Origin: Megasphaera sp. UBA5897
GTDB lineage: Bacteria > Bacillota > Negativicutes > Veillonellales > Megasphaeraceae
DNA length: 11,271 nucleotides
Assembly: GCA_002431345.1 (NCBI GenBank)
Contig: DJEN01000107.1
Span: 1-11,271, forward strand
Reading direction: 5' to 3'
In this document: in pieces, positions 1 to 6,860 of the stretch
Numbering within the stretch: position 1 is the first letter of the stretch
Layout: every line of letters starts with the position of its first letter
Notes under the pieces: model-generated
Told to the model about the DNA's origin: nothing
Seen by the model: only the letters and a program-made list of their open reading frames with translations
The model's database searches: none
Translations under genes and position numbers: made by a program

Positions 1-10
1 TTGGATATAT

Positions 11-30
11 CTTATTTTATATAAAATAAG
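11..30. repeat. Perfect 20-bp AT-rich palindrome
   Basis: CTTATTTTATATAAAATAAG is exactly self-complementary. It directly abuts the GC-rich hairpin at 30-63. Read on the minus strand it supplies the T-rich tail of that hairpin. It could also be an operator for a gene lying to the left of the window. The sequence cannot decide between these roles. Confidence 0.5.
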
Positions 31-63
31 GGGTCTTGTGAACCTAGATGTCCACAAGACCCC
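18..63 (-). terminator. Hairpin with T-rich tail, second terminator at the left edge
   Basis: GGGGTCTTGTG (30-40) pairs perfectly with CACAAGACCCC (53-63) around a 12-base loop. On the minus strand the stem is followed by TTATTTTATA, a passable U-tract; on the plus strand the tail is AACATTTATT, which is poorer. It lies just beyond the terminator at 84-115, so it may be a back-up terminator for the same operon or serve a convergent gene entering from the left. The stem is certain as a sequence; its function is inferred. Confidence 0.5.
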
Positions 64-83
64 AACATTTATTATAGAACCTC

Positions 84-115
84 AAAAACCCGTTTCAGCA
101 TGATACTGAAACGGG
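84..115 (-). terminator. Rho-independent terminator of the ten-gene operon
   Basis: CCCGTTTCAG (89-98) pairs perfectly with CTGAAACGGG (106-115) around a 7-base loop. On the minus strand the stem is followed by TTTTT (84-88). It starts 27 bases after the nudC stop codon, the expected place for the end of the long leftward operon. The plus-strand tail CTTTTGG is weaker. Confidence 0.85.
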
Positions 116-142
116 CTTTTGGTTATATACCGTTGTCTGCCA

Positions 143-967
143 TTACCATTTACCTTCTTTAAATAAGGTCATCATTTCCATGGTAAGGCTTGCTTTTTCC
201 GGGTCATCAGGCAAATCGTTTCTGTCTACCCACTGTGCCACGGCTAGTTCATTATGGTCTACACGCAGTGTATCTTCTCCATCCAAGTCGCAGAAAAAGC
301 CAAACAGCAGCGTATCTGTAAAACACCAGGGCTGGCTTTTATAAAACTGCAGATTCTTGACGCGGATGCCTACTTCTTCCATGACTTCGCGATGGACGGT
401 CTGTTCTATGGTTTCGCCAATTTCAGCAAACCCTGCCAGAAAGGCTGCCTTTTTATATTCCCGTCCTGCATATCGGGACACCAGCAGTTTATTGCCGTTG
501 CGCACAGCAACGATGACAGCCGGGCAAATTTGCGGGTACATCATCGTATGACAATGGTCACAGTACATCATGCGTTCTTTTGGGCTGTGCTGCATGGGAC
601 GGCCGCACTGGCCGCAGTACTGATGGTTTTGATACCAGTAATACAGGGACATGCCTGTTACGCCGGCAAATGCTTGAAACCGCGGCTGCGCCGCACGCAT
701 AAAATTGATAGACACATACGTAAATCCCTGCGTTTCCGGCACATCTGCCAATGCCAAAAAATAAGAGGTTTGGTCTTCTTGAAAGAGCCAGCGCACTTTG
801 TCCTCAGTCAAGCCAAGGTCACCGTACGTCGGGTAGGTAAACGTCTTGTCTGCGGCAGCGCGAACCAAAACAGTGCGTCCCCGATACGCAAGAACAGGGC
901 TGTTCTCTTGAACCGGCACGGGACGATATTCGTTATGATAGGTATGCGGACTTATATCTTGTATCAT
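143..967 (-). CDS. nudC: NAD(H) diphosphatase, NudC-type Nudix hydrolase with zinc ribbon
   Basis: The predicted enzyme (274 aa) hydrolyses NAD(H) to NMN(H) and AMP; NudC relatives can also remove NAD caps from RNA. The architecture is typical: an N-terminal region, a four-cysteine zinc ribbon (C118, C121, C136, C139), and a C-terminal Nudix domain. The Nudix box is complete: G179, E185, R193, E194, E197, E198, G200. Shortly after it comes SQPWCFTD (from S211), matching the family specificity motif SQPWPFPxS only in its first four residues and the phenylalanine. The start codon overlaps the thrB stop by 4 bases (ATGA), so translational coupling is likely, and only a weak ribosome binding site is visible. 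It is the last gene before a strong terminator. The family is firm; preference for NADH over another dinucleotide is less certain because of the altered motif. Confidence 0.9.
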   Translation of the reverse strand: MIQDISPHTYHNEYRPVPVQENSPVLAYRGRTVLVRAAADKTFTYPTYGDLGLTEDKVRWLFQEDQTSYFLALADVPETQGFTYVSINFMRAAQPRFQAFAGVTGMSLYYWYQNHQYCGQCGRPMQHSPKERMMYCDHCHTMMYPQICPAVIVAVRNGNKLLVSRYAGREYKKAAFLAGFAEIGETIEQTVHREVMEEVGIRVKNLQFYKSQPWCFTDTLLFGFFCDLDGEDTLRVDHNELAVAQWVDRNDLPDDPEKASLTMEMMTLFKEGKW

Positions 968-1881
968 TCAATAATCTGAGCTCCATGGTTGCAGCATTTC
1001 AGAATACGGCCTGTCGATTCGATGCCCTGTGCGCGGAACGCATTCACCATGGCATTCATAATCGCTTCTTCCTTTTCTGTAGTAAAGGCAATCAACGTCG
1101 AGCCGGAGCCGCTGATCGTAGCACCCAAGGCACCGGCATCTTCTGCTGCTTTTAAGACGACTTTGCCGCCGGGAATGAGCCGAATCCGGTACGGTACATG
1201 CAGTTTGTCCTGCAGGCCAAAGAAAATACGGTCATACTGTTTGGTAAACAACGAAGAAACAAGGAAGCTGACGCGGCTGACATTAAATACCGCATTTTGG
1301 TAATCAATGGTCTTAGGCAGTGCTTCACGAGCTTTTTCTGTCGATACTTCAATTTCCGGGCTGACCGTGATAAATGACAGTTCATCGTCAATCGGAATCG
1401 AGTTGGTCATCGTCTTGCCGTCTGCCATAATCGATACGGTCAAGCCGCCGAAAAGAGCCGGGGCTACATTATCCGGATGGCCTTCCATCGTCGTTGCCAA
1501 GGAAAGCATGTCTTCCTTGTTCATTTTATTGCCGGTCAGGGCGTTGCCAATCAAAATACCGCCTACAAGAGCAGCCGAACTGCTGCCCAAGCCGCGAGCC
1601 GGCGGAATGGCATTGACCAGTTTTAATGTACCGCCCTTGGGAAGAGCACCTTTATTTTTGATAGCTACGGCTTTCATGGCCCGTCCTACGAAATTTTCAC
1701 TAAAATTAGTAGGAATAGAGTCCTTCCCTAATCCTTCAATTTCAATATCAATATGTGTTTTGGCTGCATCCTCTGTAAAATAAAAATCATCAAAAAAGTT
1801 GAGCGCAATGCCAACGGCATCAAAACCAGAACCAATATTAGCGGATGTTGCCGGAACTCGTACATGAATTTGTTTTGTCAT
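964..1881 (-). CDS. thrB: Homoserine kinase (GHMP kinase family)
   Basis: Phosphorylates L-homoserine to O-phosphohomoserine with ATP, the step before threonine synthase. With the start chosen here the protein is 305 aa, normal for the family. It has the GHMP signatures in order: an N-terminal VPATSANIGSGFDAVG segment, the phosphate-binding loop PPARGLGSSSAA (93-104), EGHPDNVAP (133-141) and the C-terminal glycine-rich GATISGSGST (253-262). An ATG also exists at 1887, overlapping the hom stop (TAATG). However, the GAGGTG ribosome binding site at 1890-1895 lies only 2 bases from it and 8 bases from the ATG at 1881, so the latter is preferred. The gene directly follows hom, as in many threonine operons. 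Threonine synthase (thrC) is not in the window. Confidence 0.95.
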   Translation of the reverse strand: MTKQIHVRVPATSANIGSGFDAVGIALNFFDDFYFTEDAAKTHIDIEIEGLGKDSIPTNFSENFVGRAMKAVAIKNKGALPKGGTLKLVNAIPPARGLGSSSAALVGGILIGNALTGNKMNKEDMLSLATTMEGHPDNVAPALFGGLTVSIMADGKTMTNSIPIDDELSFITVSPEIEVSTEKAREALPKTIDYQNAVFNVSRVSFLVSSLFTKQYDRIFFGLQDKLHVPYRIRLIPGGKVVLKAAEDAGALGATISGSGSTLIAFTTEKEEAIMNAMVNAFRAQGIESTGRILKCCNHGAQIIE

Positions 1882-1886
1882 AATCA

Positions 1887-3173
1887 TTACACCTCGATAA
1901 CGCGAATTGCATTTGCTACTTTACGGACACTCGGCAGAGATTCAATCCGCCGCAGTGCTTCTTCAACCAAGCCAGCCGGTGACTTGTCAATCAAAATAAC
2001 GATTTCAGCGATTTCTGTCGTTTCATCTTTTTGAATCAGGGAACGAATACTGATATGATAATCTGCCAGCAGGCGGGATACACTGGCCAATACGCCCGGC
2101 GCATTATTGACAATCATGCGGATGTAGTACGGCGCACAAATATCTGCCTGCGGTTTCAGTTTGGCTTCATGCCATACAAAATCACGACTGCCTGTAATGT
2201 TGATGTTGCAATGAAGAATAACATTCATGACATCGCTGACGACAGCACTGGCAGTAGGCAAGGAACCGGCTCCCTGACCGTACATCATAATATCGCCTAC
2301 GCAGTTGCCGCGTACATAGACAGCATTATAGGCACCGCCGACATTGGCCAGCGGATGGCCTTTGCGGATAAAACTCGGATGAACGTTCAGCGTAATACCT
2401 TCTTCATCCTGTCGGGCAATCGCCAGCAGCTTAATGACATATCCCATTTCCGTTGCATGCTGAATATCTTCCTTAGCAATCGTTTCGATACCTTCTACAT
2501 TGACATCGTTGAATGTAACAGCAGAATGGAATCCCAAAGTTGCTAAAATAGCGATTTTGCGGGCTGCGTCATAGCCGCTGACATCATTGGTCGGATCTGC
2601 TTCGGCATACCCTTTTTCCTGGGCGCCCTTCAGGGCATCTTCATACGACATGCCCGTTTCTGTCATGTTGGACAAGATATAATTGGTCGTGCCGTTCATG
2701 ATGCCGATGATTTCTTCAATCCGGTTGCTGTTGAGGGACGAATACATTGGCCGTACAATCGGAATGCCGCCGGCTACGCTGGCTTCAAATTGAAAATCAA
2801 CATTGTGTTCTTTCGATAATTTCAGCAGCGGAATACCGTAATCTGCAATCAAATCTTTGTTGGCACTGACAACGCTTTTCCCCTTTTTGAAGCATTGTTC
2901 AATGCAGTCTTTGGCAAAATCGGCACTGCCCATGACTTCAACGACAATTTCAATTTCGTCATCATTGATAATGTCGGCAAAGTCTGTCGTCAGTTGAATG
3001 GTTTTCGGCAAATCCATTTGTTCATACTTCGGCATATCCCGGATAAGAACGCGTTTAATATTGATTTTAGTATTCAGCTGTTCTTCAATACTGGGGCCGT
3101 TCATAGCCAACAAATCAATGACGCCCTTGCCTACGGTACCGCATCCCAACAATGCAATTGATACTTCTTTCAT
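1887..3173 (-). CDS. hom: Homoserine dehydrogenase with C-terminal ACT domain
   Basis: Reduces L-aspartate-4-semialdehyde to L-homoserine with NAD(P)H, the branch point towards threonine and methionine. At 428 aa it is the usual length for the monofunctional, aspartokinase-free form. The N-terminal Rossmann fold carries GCGTVG (10-15). K106 in SANK and the E191/D202/K206 set in EADPTNDVSGYDAARK (191-206) match, by spacing, the catalytic E208/D219/K223 known from the yeast enzyme. GTTNYIL is at 161-167. An ACT domain (about 350-428) at the C-terminus is the usual site of allosteric control by amino acids, commonly threonine. The ATG at 3173 has GAGGGGG 7 bases upstream. It sits 34 bases after the ACT-protein gene and immediately before thrB. 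Confidence 0.97.
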   Translation of the reverse strand: MKEVSIALLGCGTVGKGVIDLLAMNGPSIEEQLNTKINIKRVLIRDMPKYEQMDLPKTIQLTTDFADIINDDEIEIVVEVMGSADFAKDCIEQCFKKGKSVVSANKDLIADYGIPLLKLSKEHNVDFQFEASVAGGIPIVRPMYSSLNSNRIEEIIGIMNGTTNYILSNMTETGMSYEDALKGAQEKGYAEADPTNDVSGYDAARKIAILATLGFHSAVTFNDVNVEGIETIAKEDIQHATEMGYVIKLLAIARQDEEGITLNVHPSFIRKGHPLANVGGAYNAVYVRGNCVGDIMMYGQGAGSLPTASAVVSDVMNVILHCNINITGSRDFVWHEAKLKPQADICAPYYIRMIVNNAPGVLASVSRLLADYHISIRSLIQKDETTEIAEIVILIDKSPAGLVEEALRRIESLPSVRKVANAIRVIEV

Positions 3174-3207
3174 TTCGTTTCCCCCTCACCATATAGTACG
3201 ATAGTAT

Positions 3208-3666
3208 TTAAGCTTGTCCAATAATTTCTACTTTGCTGACACCGGACAGCTTTTCCAGTTTTTTGATTAAATCATCAATAGATTCTTTCATTTCTTTCGT
3301 TTCAATCGATACGCTGACATCAGCCATGCCCTGCAGCGGAATTCCCTGGTTAATTGTCAGGATACTGCCGTTGCTGCTGGCTATGGTATTCAGTACTTGT
3401 GACAATTCACCCGGTTTGTCCAGAATCATAATGGCAATGGTGACAATTTTACCCTGCGTAACATCATAAAATGGAAAGACGTAGTCTTTGTACTTATAAT
3501 ACGCGCTGCGGCTCAAATTCATCATATGCACAGCTTCGTTAATTGTCTTTTTTTGATGATGCTTCAGGATTTCTTTTACTCTAATTGTCTTTTTTATCGC
3601 TTCCGGAAGAATGTCTTCGCGTACCAAATAAAATCGATAGTTTTTTTCCTCTTTTGCGTCTTTCAT
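3208..3666 (-). CDS. ACT domain-containing protein (PheB/UPF0735-like)
   Basis: A 152-aa protein of the stand-alone ACT family related to Bacillus PheB (UPF0735). The first half is basic and helical, with a short helix-turn-helix-like stretch (about 41-66, TINEAVHMMNLSRSAYYKYK). The second half (about 74-150) is an ACT domain with the usual KPGELSQVL turn (84-92) and NQGIPL. ACT domains bind small ligands, usually amino acids. The position before hom suggests sensing of an aspartate-family amino acid or modulating Hom; this is inferred from context, and no catalytic residues are seen. The ATG at 3666 overlaps the epimerase stop by one base (TAATG) and has GAGGAGG 7 bases upstream. This rules out an upstream in-frame ATG at 3738 that would lie inside the epimerase gene. 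Confidence 0.85.
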   Translation of the reverse strand: MKDAKEEKNYRFYLVREDILPEAIKKTIRVKEILKHHQKKTINEAVHMMNLSRSAYYKYKDYVFPFYDVTQGKIVTIAIMILDKPGELSQVLNTIASSNGSILTINQGIPLQGMADVSVSIETKEMKESIDDLIKKLEKLSGVSKVEIIGQA

Positions 3667-4592
3667 TACGATTCCTCCTCTACAAAATAGGAATACGTTG
3701 CCTGCAGTCCTGGCAAGAGCTTGGTCGCCGGTTTCCACTGCAGCACTTGTTTAGCAGCGGTATTATCCAAGGCTGAACGATAAATATCACCGCTGCGGGC
3801 TTCGGCATGCGAAACTTGAACAGGAACTCGTGAAAAATACAAAAGAATTTCTTTCAGCGCATTAATTGTTGTTTCAATCGCCGTGCTTACATTATAAATC
3901 CCCGATGGAACAGATGCATCCATGGCTTTTATATTCGCTCTGGCAACGTCTTTGACATAAATAAAATCGCGGGATTGTTCTCCATCACCATAAATGGTCA
4001 AATCCCTTCCCTGGGCCAAGGCTTTTGAAAAGACATAGACAACACCGCCTTCGCCATGACTGCCCTGCCGTTCTCCATAGACGTTGGAATACCGCAGAAT
4101 TGCATAGGAAAGGCCAAATACATCATGATACATCTGAATATATTTTTCAGCAGTGACTTTAGTCAGGCCGTAAAACGATGTCGGCATGAGCGGCTGGTCT
4201 TCCTTCAAGGGAACATGCAGGTTGTCTCCATATACCGCTGCAGAAGAAGAAAAGATAATTTTTTCTGCATGGTATTTGCGGCACATATCCAATACGTTAA
4301 TCAGTCCCATAATGTTGAGTTCCGCATCTTCTTTAGGATGTTCCATCGAATAGGGAACCAGCGTCTGTGCCGCTTCGTGAAAAACAATTTGGATCTTTTC
4401 TTTAGCAAAAATACGATCCAGCGCTTCTGCATGACGAATATCTTCTTCATAAAAAACGGCCTTGGGATTGAGATTCTTACGGCTGCCTGTGCTCAAATTA
4501 TCAATAATGATGACATGATGTCCTTCTGCAATCAGACCGTCTGTCAAATGTGAGCCGATAAAACCAGCCCCGCCTGTTACTAATATATTCAT
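3666..4592 (-). CDS. NAD-dependent NDP-sugar epimerase/dehydratase (GalE-like)
   Basis: An extended short-chain dehydrogenase/reductase of 308 aa. It shows the NAD-binding GGAGFIG (7-13), the nucleotide-loop acid of IIIDNLSTG (D31), the HEAAQ motif (72-76), SSSAAVYG (115-122) containing the catalytic Ser, and the YGLTK pair Y141/K145. The pattern HEAAQ...YSMEHP and the C-terminal SRDFIYVKDVARA (207-219) are typical of bacterial UDP-glucose 4-epimerase-like enzymes. The exact sugar (UDP-Glc, UDP-GlcNAc or a deoxy sugar) cannot be told from sequence. The ATG at 4592 is chosen because GGGGGAGG lies 7 bases upstream and the protein then begins at the usual MNILVTGG; an upstream ATG at 4634 has no such support. 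It lies 25 bases after the ChbG/HpnK-type deacetylase, suggesting joint work on a glycan or glycolipid. Confidence 0.85.
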   Translation of the reverse strand: MNILVTGGAGFIGSHLTDGLIAEGHHVIIIDNLSTGSRKNLNPKAVFYEEDIRHAEALDRIFAKEKIQIVFHEAAQTLVPYSMEHPKEDAELNIMGLINVLDMCRKYHAEKIIFSSSAAVYGDNLHVPLKEDQPLMPTSFYGLTKVTAEKYIQMYHDVFGLSYAILRYSNVYGERQGSHGEGGVVYVFSKALAQGRDLTIYGDGEQSRDFIYVKDVARANIKAMDASVPSGIYNVSTAIETTINALKEILLYFSRVPVQVSHAEARSGDIYRSALDNTAAKQVLQWKPATKLLPGLQATYSYFVEEES

Positions 4593-4617
4593 ATGTATTC
4601 CTCCCCCGTTTTTAGTA

Positions 4618-5466
4618 TTACGGCAGCATTCCAAAATGAATCGGTTCTATATGACGTTCTTTCATTAGTTTTTTTGTCGTCGGCGACAGTAAAGCATGCA
4701 GCTCGTCTTCCCAATGATATCCCCAGGAAAAAACCTGCGAAAGGGCTGCTGTACTACAGCCGGGATGCATCATAATTTCATGTACGCCAAAGGGCATGCG
4801 TTGTAAAATATACGCCAGATTGTTGACATTCATATTGCCGCCGTCTACCATTCCCCAAAAATAATCCGTCGTTGTAAACCGCAGCCGCTTGACATCTGCC
4901 ATAGCTTTCTGTGCCAAAAACGTCAGGCCATTGCGGCCCATGACACGGACCGGTCCTGCGGAAAATACCTTAAACAGATAGGGTTCCCGCGGCACGCGCA
5001 GCCGATGCAGGCCGTATTTTTTCATCAATGTTTGTACAATAGCCCAAATAGGCGGCAGCATATGCATATGCTGATGACTGTCTACATGGGTAATGTTCAG
5101 TCCCTGCGCCATGATTTTTTCCATTTGTGCATCCAATTCACGGTAGACTTGTTCATAATCAAGGTGTCCTTCCATGACTTTTTTGACAAAGGGAACGTAA
5201 CTTTCCGGTACAAGACCGTCAGCATCAACCAGCGTCGGTACTTCTCTGGGAGAAAGAATGGTCGGCAGGCTTCCTACTAAACACAAATGAATGCCAATTC
5301 CTAAGCCGGGACATCGTTTAGCTAGCGTCACGGCTTCATCAAAAGCCGGGCCGGATGCCAGCAAAGACGTGCTGCGCAGCACACCATTTTCATATGCTTC
5401 TATGACTGCATGATTGACTTCGGTGTGAATACCGAAATCATCGGCATTAAAAATAACTCTGTTCAT
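4618..5466 (-). CDS. ChbG/HpnK (YdjC-like) family carbohydrate deacetylase
   Basis: A 282-aa member of the metal-dependent deacetylase family that includes chitooligosaccharide deacetylase ChbG and the hopanoid enzyme HpnK. Visible metal-site motifs are NADDFG (7-12), GIHL (58-61, H60), and DSHQHMHM (129-136, H131/H133); MMHPG (232-236) is a further conserved histidine motif. No signal peptide or membrane segment is seen, so it should act in the cytoplasm or at the inner membrane face. The ATG at 5466 has GGTGAT 8 bases upstream, overlapping the end of rnhC. The substrate is unknown. No chitobiose or hopanoid genes are nearby; the adjacent epimerase hints at an N-acetylated sugar in a surface glycan or glycolipid. 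Confidence 0.82.
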   Translation of the reverse strand: MNRVIFNADDFGIHTEVNHAVIEAYENGVLRSTSLLASGPAFDEAVTLAKRCPGLGIGIHLCLVGSLPTILSPREVPTLVDADGLVPESYVPFVKKVMEGHLDYEQVYRELDAQMEKIMAQGLNITHVDSHQHMHMLPPIWAIVQTLMKKYGLHRLRVPREPYLFKVFSAGPVRVMGRNGLTFLAQKAMADVKRLRFTTTDYFWGMVDGGNMNVNNLAYILQRMPFGVHEIMMHPGCSTAALSQVFSWGYHWEDELHALLSPTTKKLMKERHIEPIHFGMLP

Positions 5467-5475
5467 CGTCGTATA

Positions 5476-6411
5476 TCACCGTAAAAAATCAAAATTTTTA
5501 AAATTCAATTTTCCCACTTCTGCCAAGGCTTCATTGCCGTAGGCACTGCAAAAAGCCTGTATGGTCGAGGAAATCCCCAAATACGCTCCTTTGGGAAAGG
5601 GCATGCCATAGTGCTTTGACAAGGTCTCCATGGCTTCTACAAACCCATTGCGGGCTAATATAGACGCAGCGGCCACTGCCGTATCCCGTTCTCCTTTGGG
5701 AACTTGTATAACCTGATGAGATACTGCCGCACTGCCAAGTGCCTGAAGAACATATTCTTCTTTTCCGAACTTATCGACTATTATACATGGACATTCGTAT
5801 TTTGACAATAGGCGGCAAATGTTTTCTCCATGAAGACGTCCCAGTAAATGATTCAAATTTTTATGCTGTTTTTTGAGTTCATGGTACTGTGTATTATATT
5901 CCCTGGGCATCAATACAGTCGCAATACAGCGGTCACCAATCATCTTCCGAATACTTTCTGCCAACGCGGCAATTTTGGTATCTGTAAGCATTTTGCTGTC
6001 GCAGACACCCAAATTCCGCAGCTTGCCTTCTTCTTCCTTGGTAATCAGGCAGGCAGCTCCTACAAGCGGGCCAAACACATCCCCCTTTCCAGATTCATCA
6101 CAGCCCATCCAGCAGGGAATACCGGCTGGATGCAGCCCGTCCATCGCCGCGTTGGAAACAGCCTGTTCTTTAGGGGCAGGCGCACCTTGAGCCAGTGCTT
6201 CTACGGTATGCTTAAAGGGCGATTCTTTGCCTTGGACCACGACAGAAAATCCTTTCTTGCCATGGTATATGTTGACAGTTGCCTCGTCACTGCCGCTGGC
6301 ACAATGGAGCTGATGCCCATAGTTGATCGCTTTTTCGCGGCTGCAGCGAATGTTTGCTTCTGCCAATGCCCTTTTAAATTGGGCAACTCGTTTTTGTAAT
6401 AGGTTATCCAT
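5476..6411 (-). CDS. rnhC: Ribonuclease HIII
   Basis: Degrades the RNA strand of RNA-DNA hybrids, supporting primer removal and R-loop resolution. At 311 aa it has the two-part layout that separates HIII from HII: an N-terminal TBP-like substrate-binding domain (about 1-88), then the catalytic RNase H fold. Active-site motifs are DESGKGD (105-111; D105, E106), CDSK (137-140), IVDKFG (211-216, D213) and ERDTAVAAASILAR (241-254, D243). The start at 6411 is chosen because it begins just before the N-terminal domain. Upstream in-frame ATGs give an extension with no family resemblance that lies wholly within larC2. It overlaps the 3' end of larC2 by 8 bases, with only a distant AGAGG upstream, so translation is probably coupled. 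Confidence 0.93.
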   Translation of the reverse strand: MDNLLQKRVAQFKRALAEANIRCSREKAINYGHQLHCASGSDEATVNIYHGKKGFSVVVQGKESPFKHTVEALAQGAPAPKEQAVSNAAMDGLHPAGIPCWMGCDESGKGDVFGPLVGAACLITKEEEGKLRNLGVCDSKMLTDTKIAALAESIRKMIGDRCIATVLMPREYNTQYHELKKQHKNLNHLLGRLHGENICRLLSKYECPCIIVDKFGKEEYVLQALGSAAVSHQVIQVPKGERDTAVAAASILARNGFVEAMETLSKHYGMPFPKGAYLGISSTIQAFCSAYGNEALAEVGKLNFKNFDFLR

Positions 6412-6847
6412 AAATCGTATATGCCTCTTCCTTTGCTTTCCGCTGCCATTCCTTGAGGGGAATGCCGGTCTTGACAGCCGCCTGGCGGCAGTCCTCGTAT
6501 TCAGCAGAAATATTGGTAATACTGCCGTCGTGAGAACAAATTTTACAGTGTATGTCTTCTCCATCCACATGGACTACCTGTACCGTGCGTTCACAAATCG
6601 TCCTCTGGACCGGAAAATACCGCATGCCAATCGATGTGGTTTCGGCAAACACAATGGCGGCAGCATTTTCTACCAGTTCTTTGCGGCACAAGATGCAGAG
6701 CATCGATGCCATACGGCATTTTTTCATCATAATCGGCACTGCCCAGACATCATTGACGCCCAAATCCAGGAGCCGTTTGAATACATATTCCATGCACTGC
6801 GGATTCATATCATCAATATTGGCCTCTATCTGCCAAAGCGATTCCAT
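6404..6847 (-). CDS. larC2: LarC C-terminal domain protein (LarC2), stand-alone
   Basis: Resembles the C-terminal half of LarC, the CTP-dependent cyclometallase that inserts nickel into the pincer nucleotide cofactor. Matches include the opening EANIDDMNPQ (8-17), LGVNDVWAVPIMMKK (29-43), ETTSIGMR (69-76) and AEYEDCRQAA (115-124) with the final TGIPLKE. In Lactiplantibacillus plantarum, LarC is made from larC1 and larC2 by ribosomal frameshift; many other bacteria carry one fused gene of about 400 codons. Here the protein is only 147 aa and begins at the LarC2 boundary. Its ATG has a strong GAGGTGAGG ribosome binding site within 4-12 bases, and larB ends 4 bases upstream, so no LarC1 reading frame can fit. 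The usual KKGRPG stretch reads KKCRMA (42-47). It may need LarC1 from elsewhere, act alone, or be a non-functional remnant. Confidence 0.82.
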   Translation of the reverse strand: MESLWQIEANIDDMNPQCMEYVFKRLLDLGVNDVWAVPIMMKKCRMASMLCILCRKELVENAAAIVFAETTSIGMRYFPVQRTICERTVQVVHVDGEDIHCKICSHDGSITNISAEYEDCRQAAVKTGIPLKEWQRKAKEEAYTIYG

Positions 6848-6860
6848 TACCTCACCTCAT
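6848..6860 (-). promoter_or_regulatory. Ribosome binding site of stand-alone larC2
   Basis: On the minus strand the bases before the larC2 ATG read ATGAGGTGAGGTA, a good match to the anti-Shine-Dalgarno sequence. It overlaps the larB stop codon (6852-6854). It shows that LarC2 is started independently rather than through a frameshift from an upstream LarC1. Confidence 0.75.

Noticed and set aside
254..979. 241-codon plus-strand open frame opposite nudC
   Set aside because: It is antisense to a well-supported Nudix gene, has no recognisable domain and its composition (Cys- and His-rich) is typical of an antisense shadow.
6412..6570. N-terminal extension of RNase HIII
   Set aside because: The added residues lie entirely within larC2 in another frame and have no family resemblance; the ATG at 6411 gives the expected N-terminal domain.
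6404..6860. Programmed frameshift joining LarC1 and LarC2
   Set aside because: larB ends 4 bases upstream, so no LarC1 frame is present to shift from, and larC2 has its own ribosome binding site.
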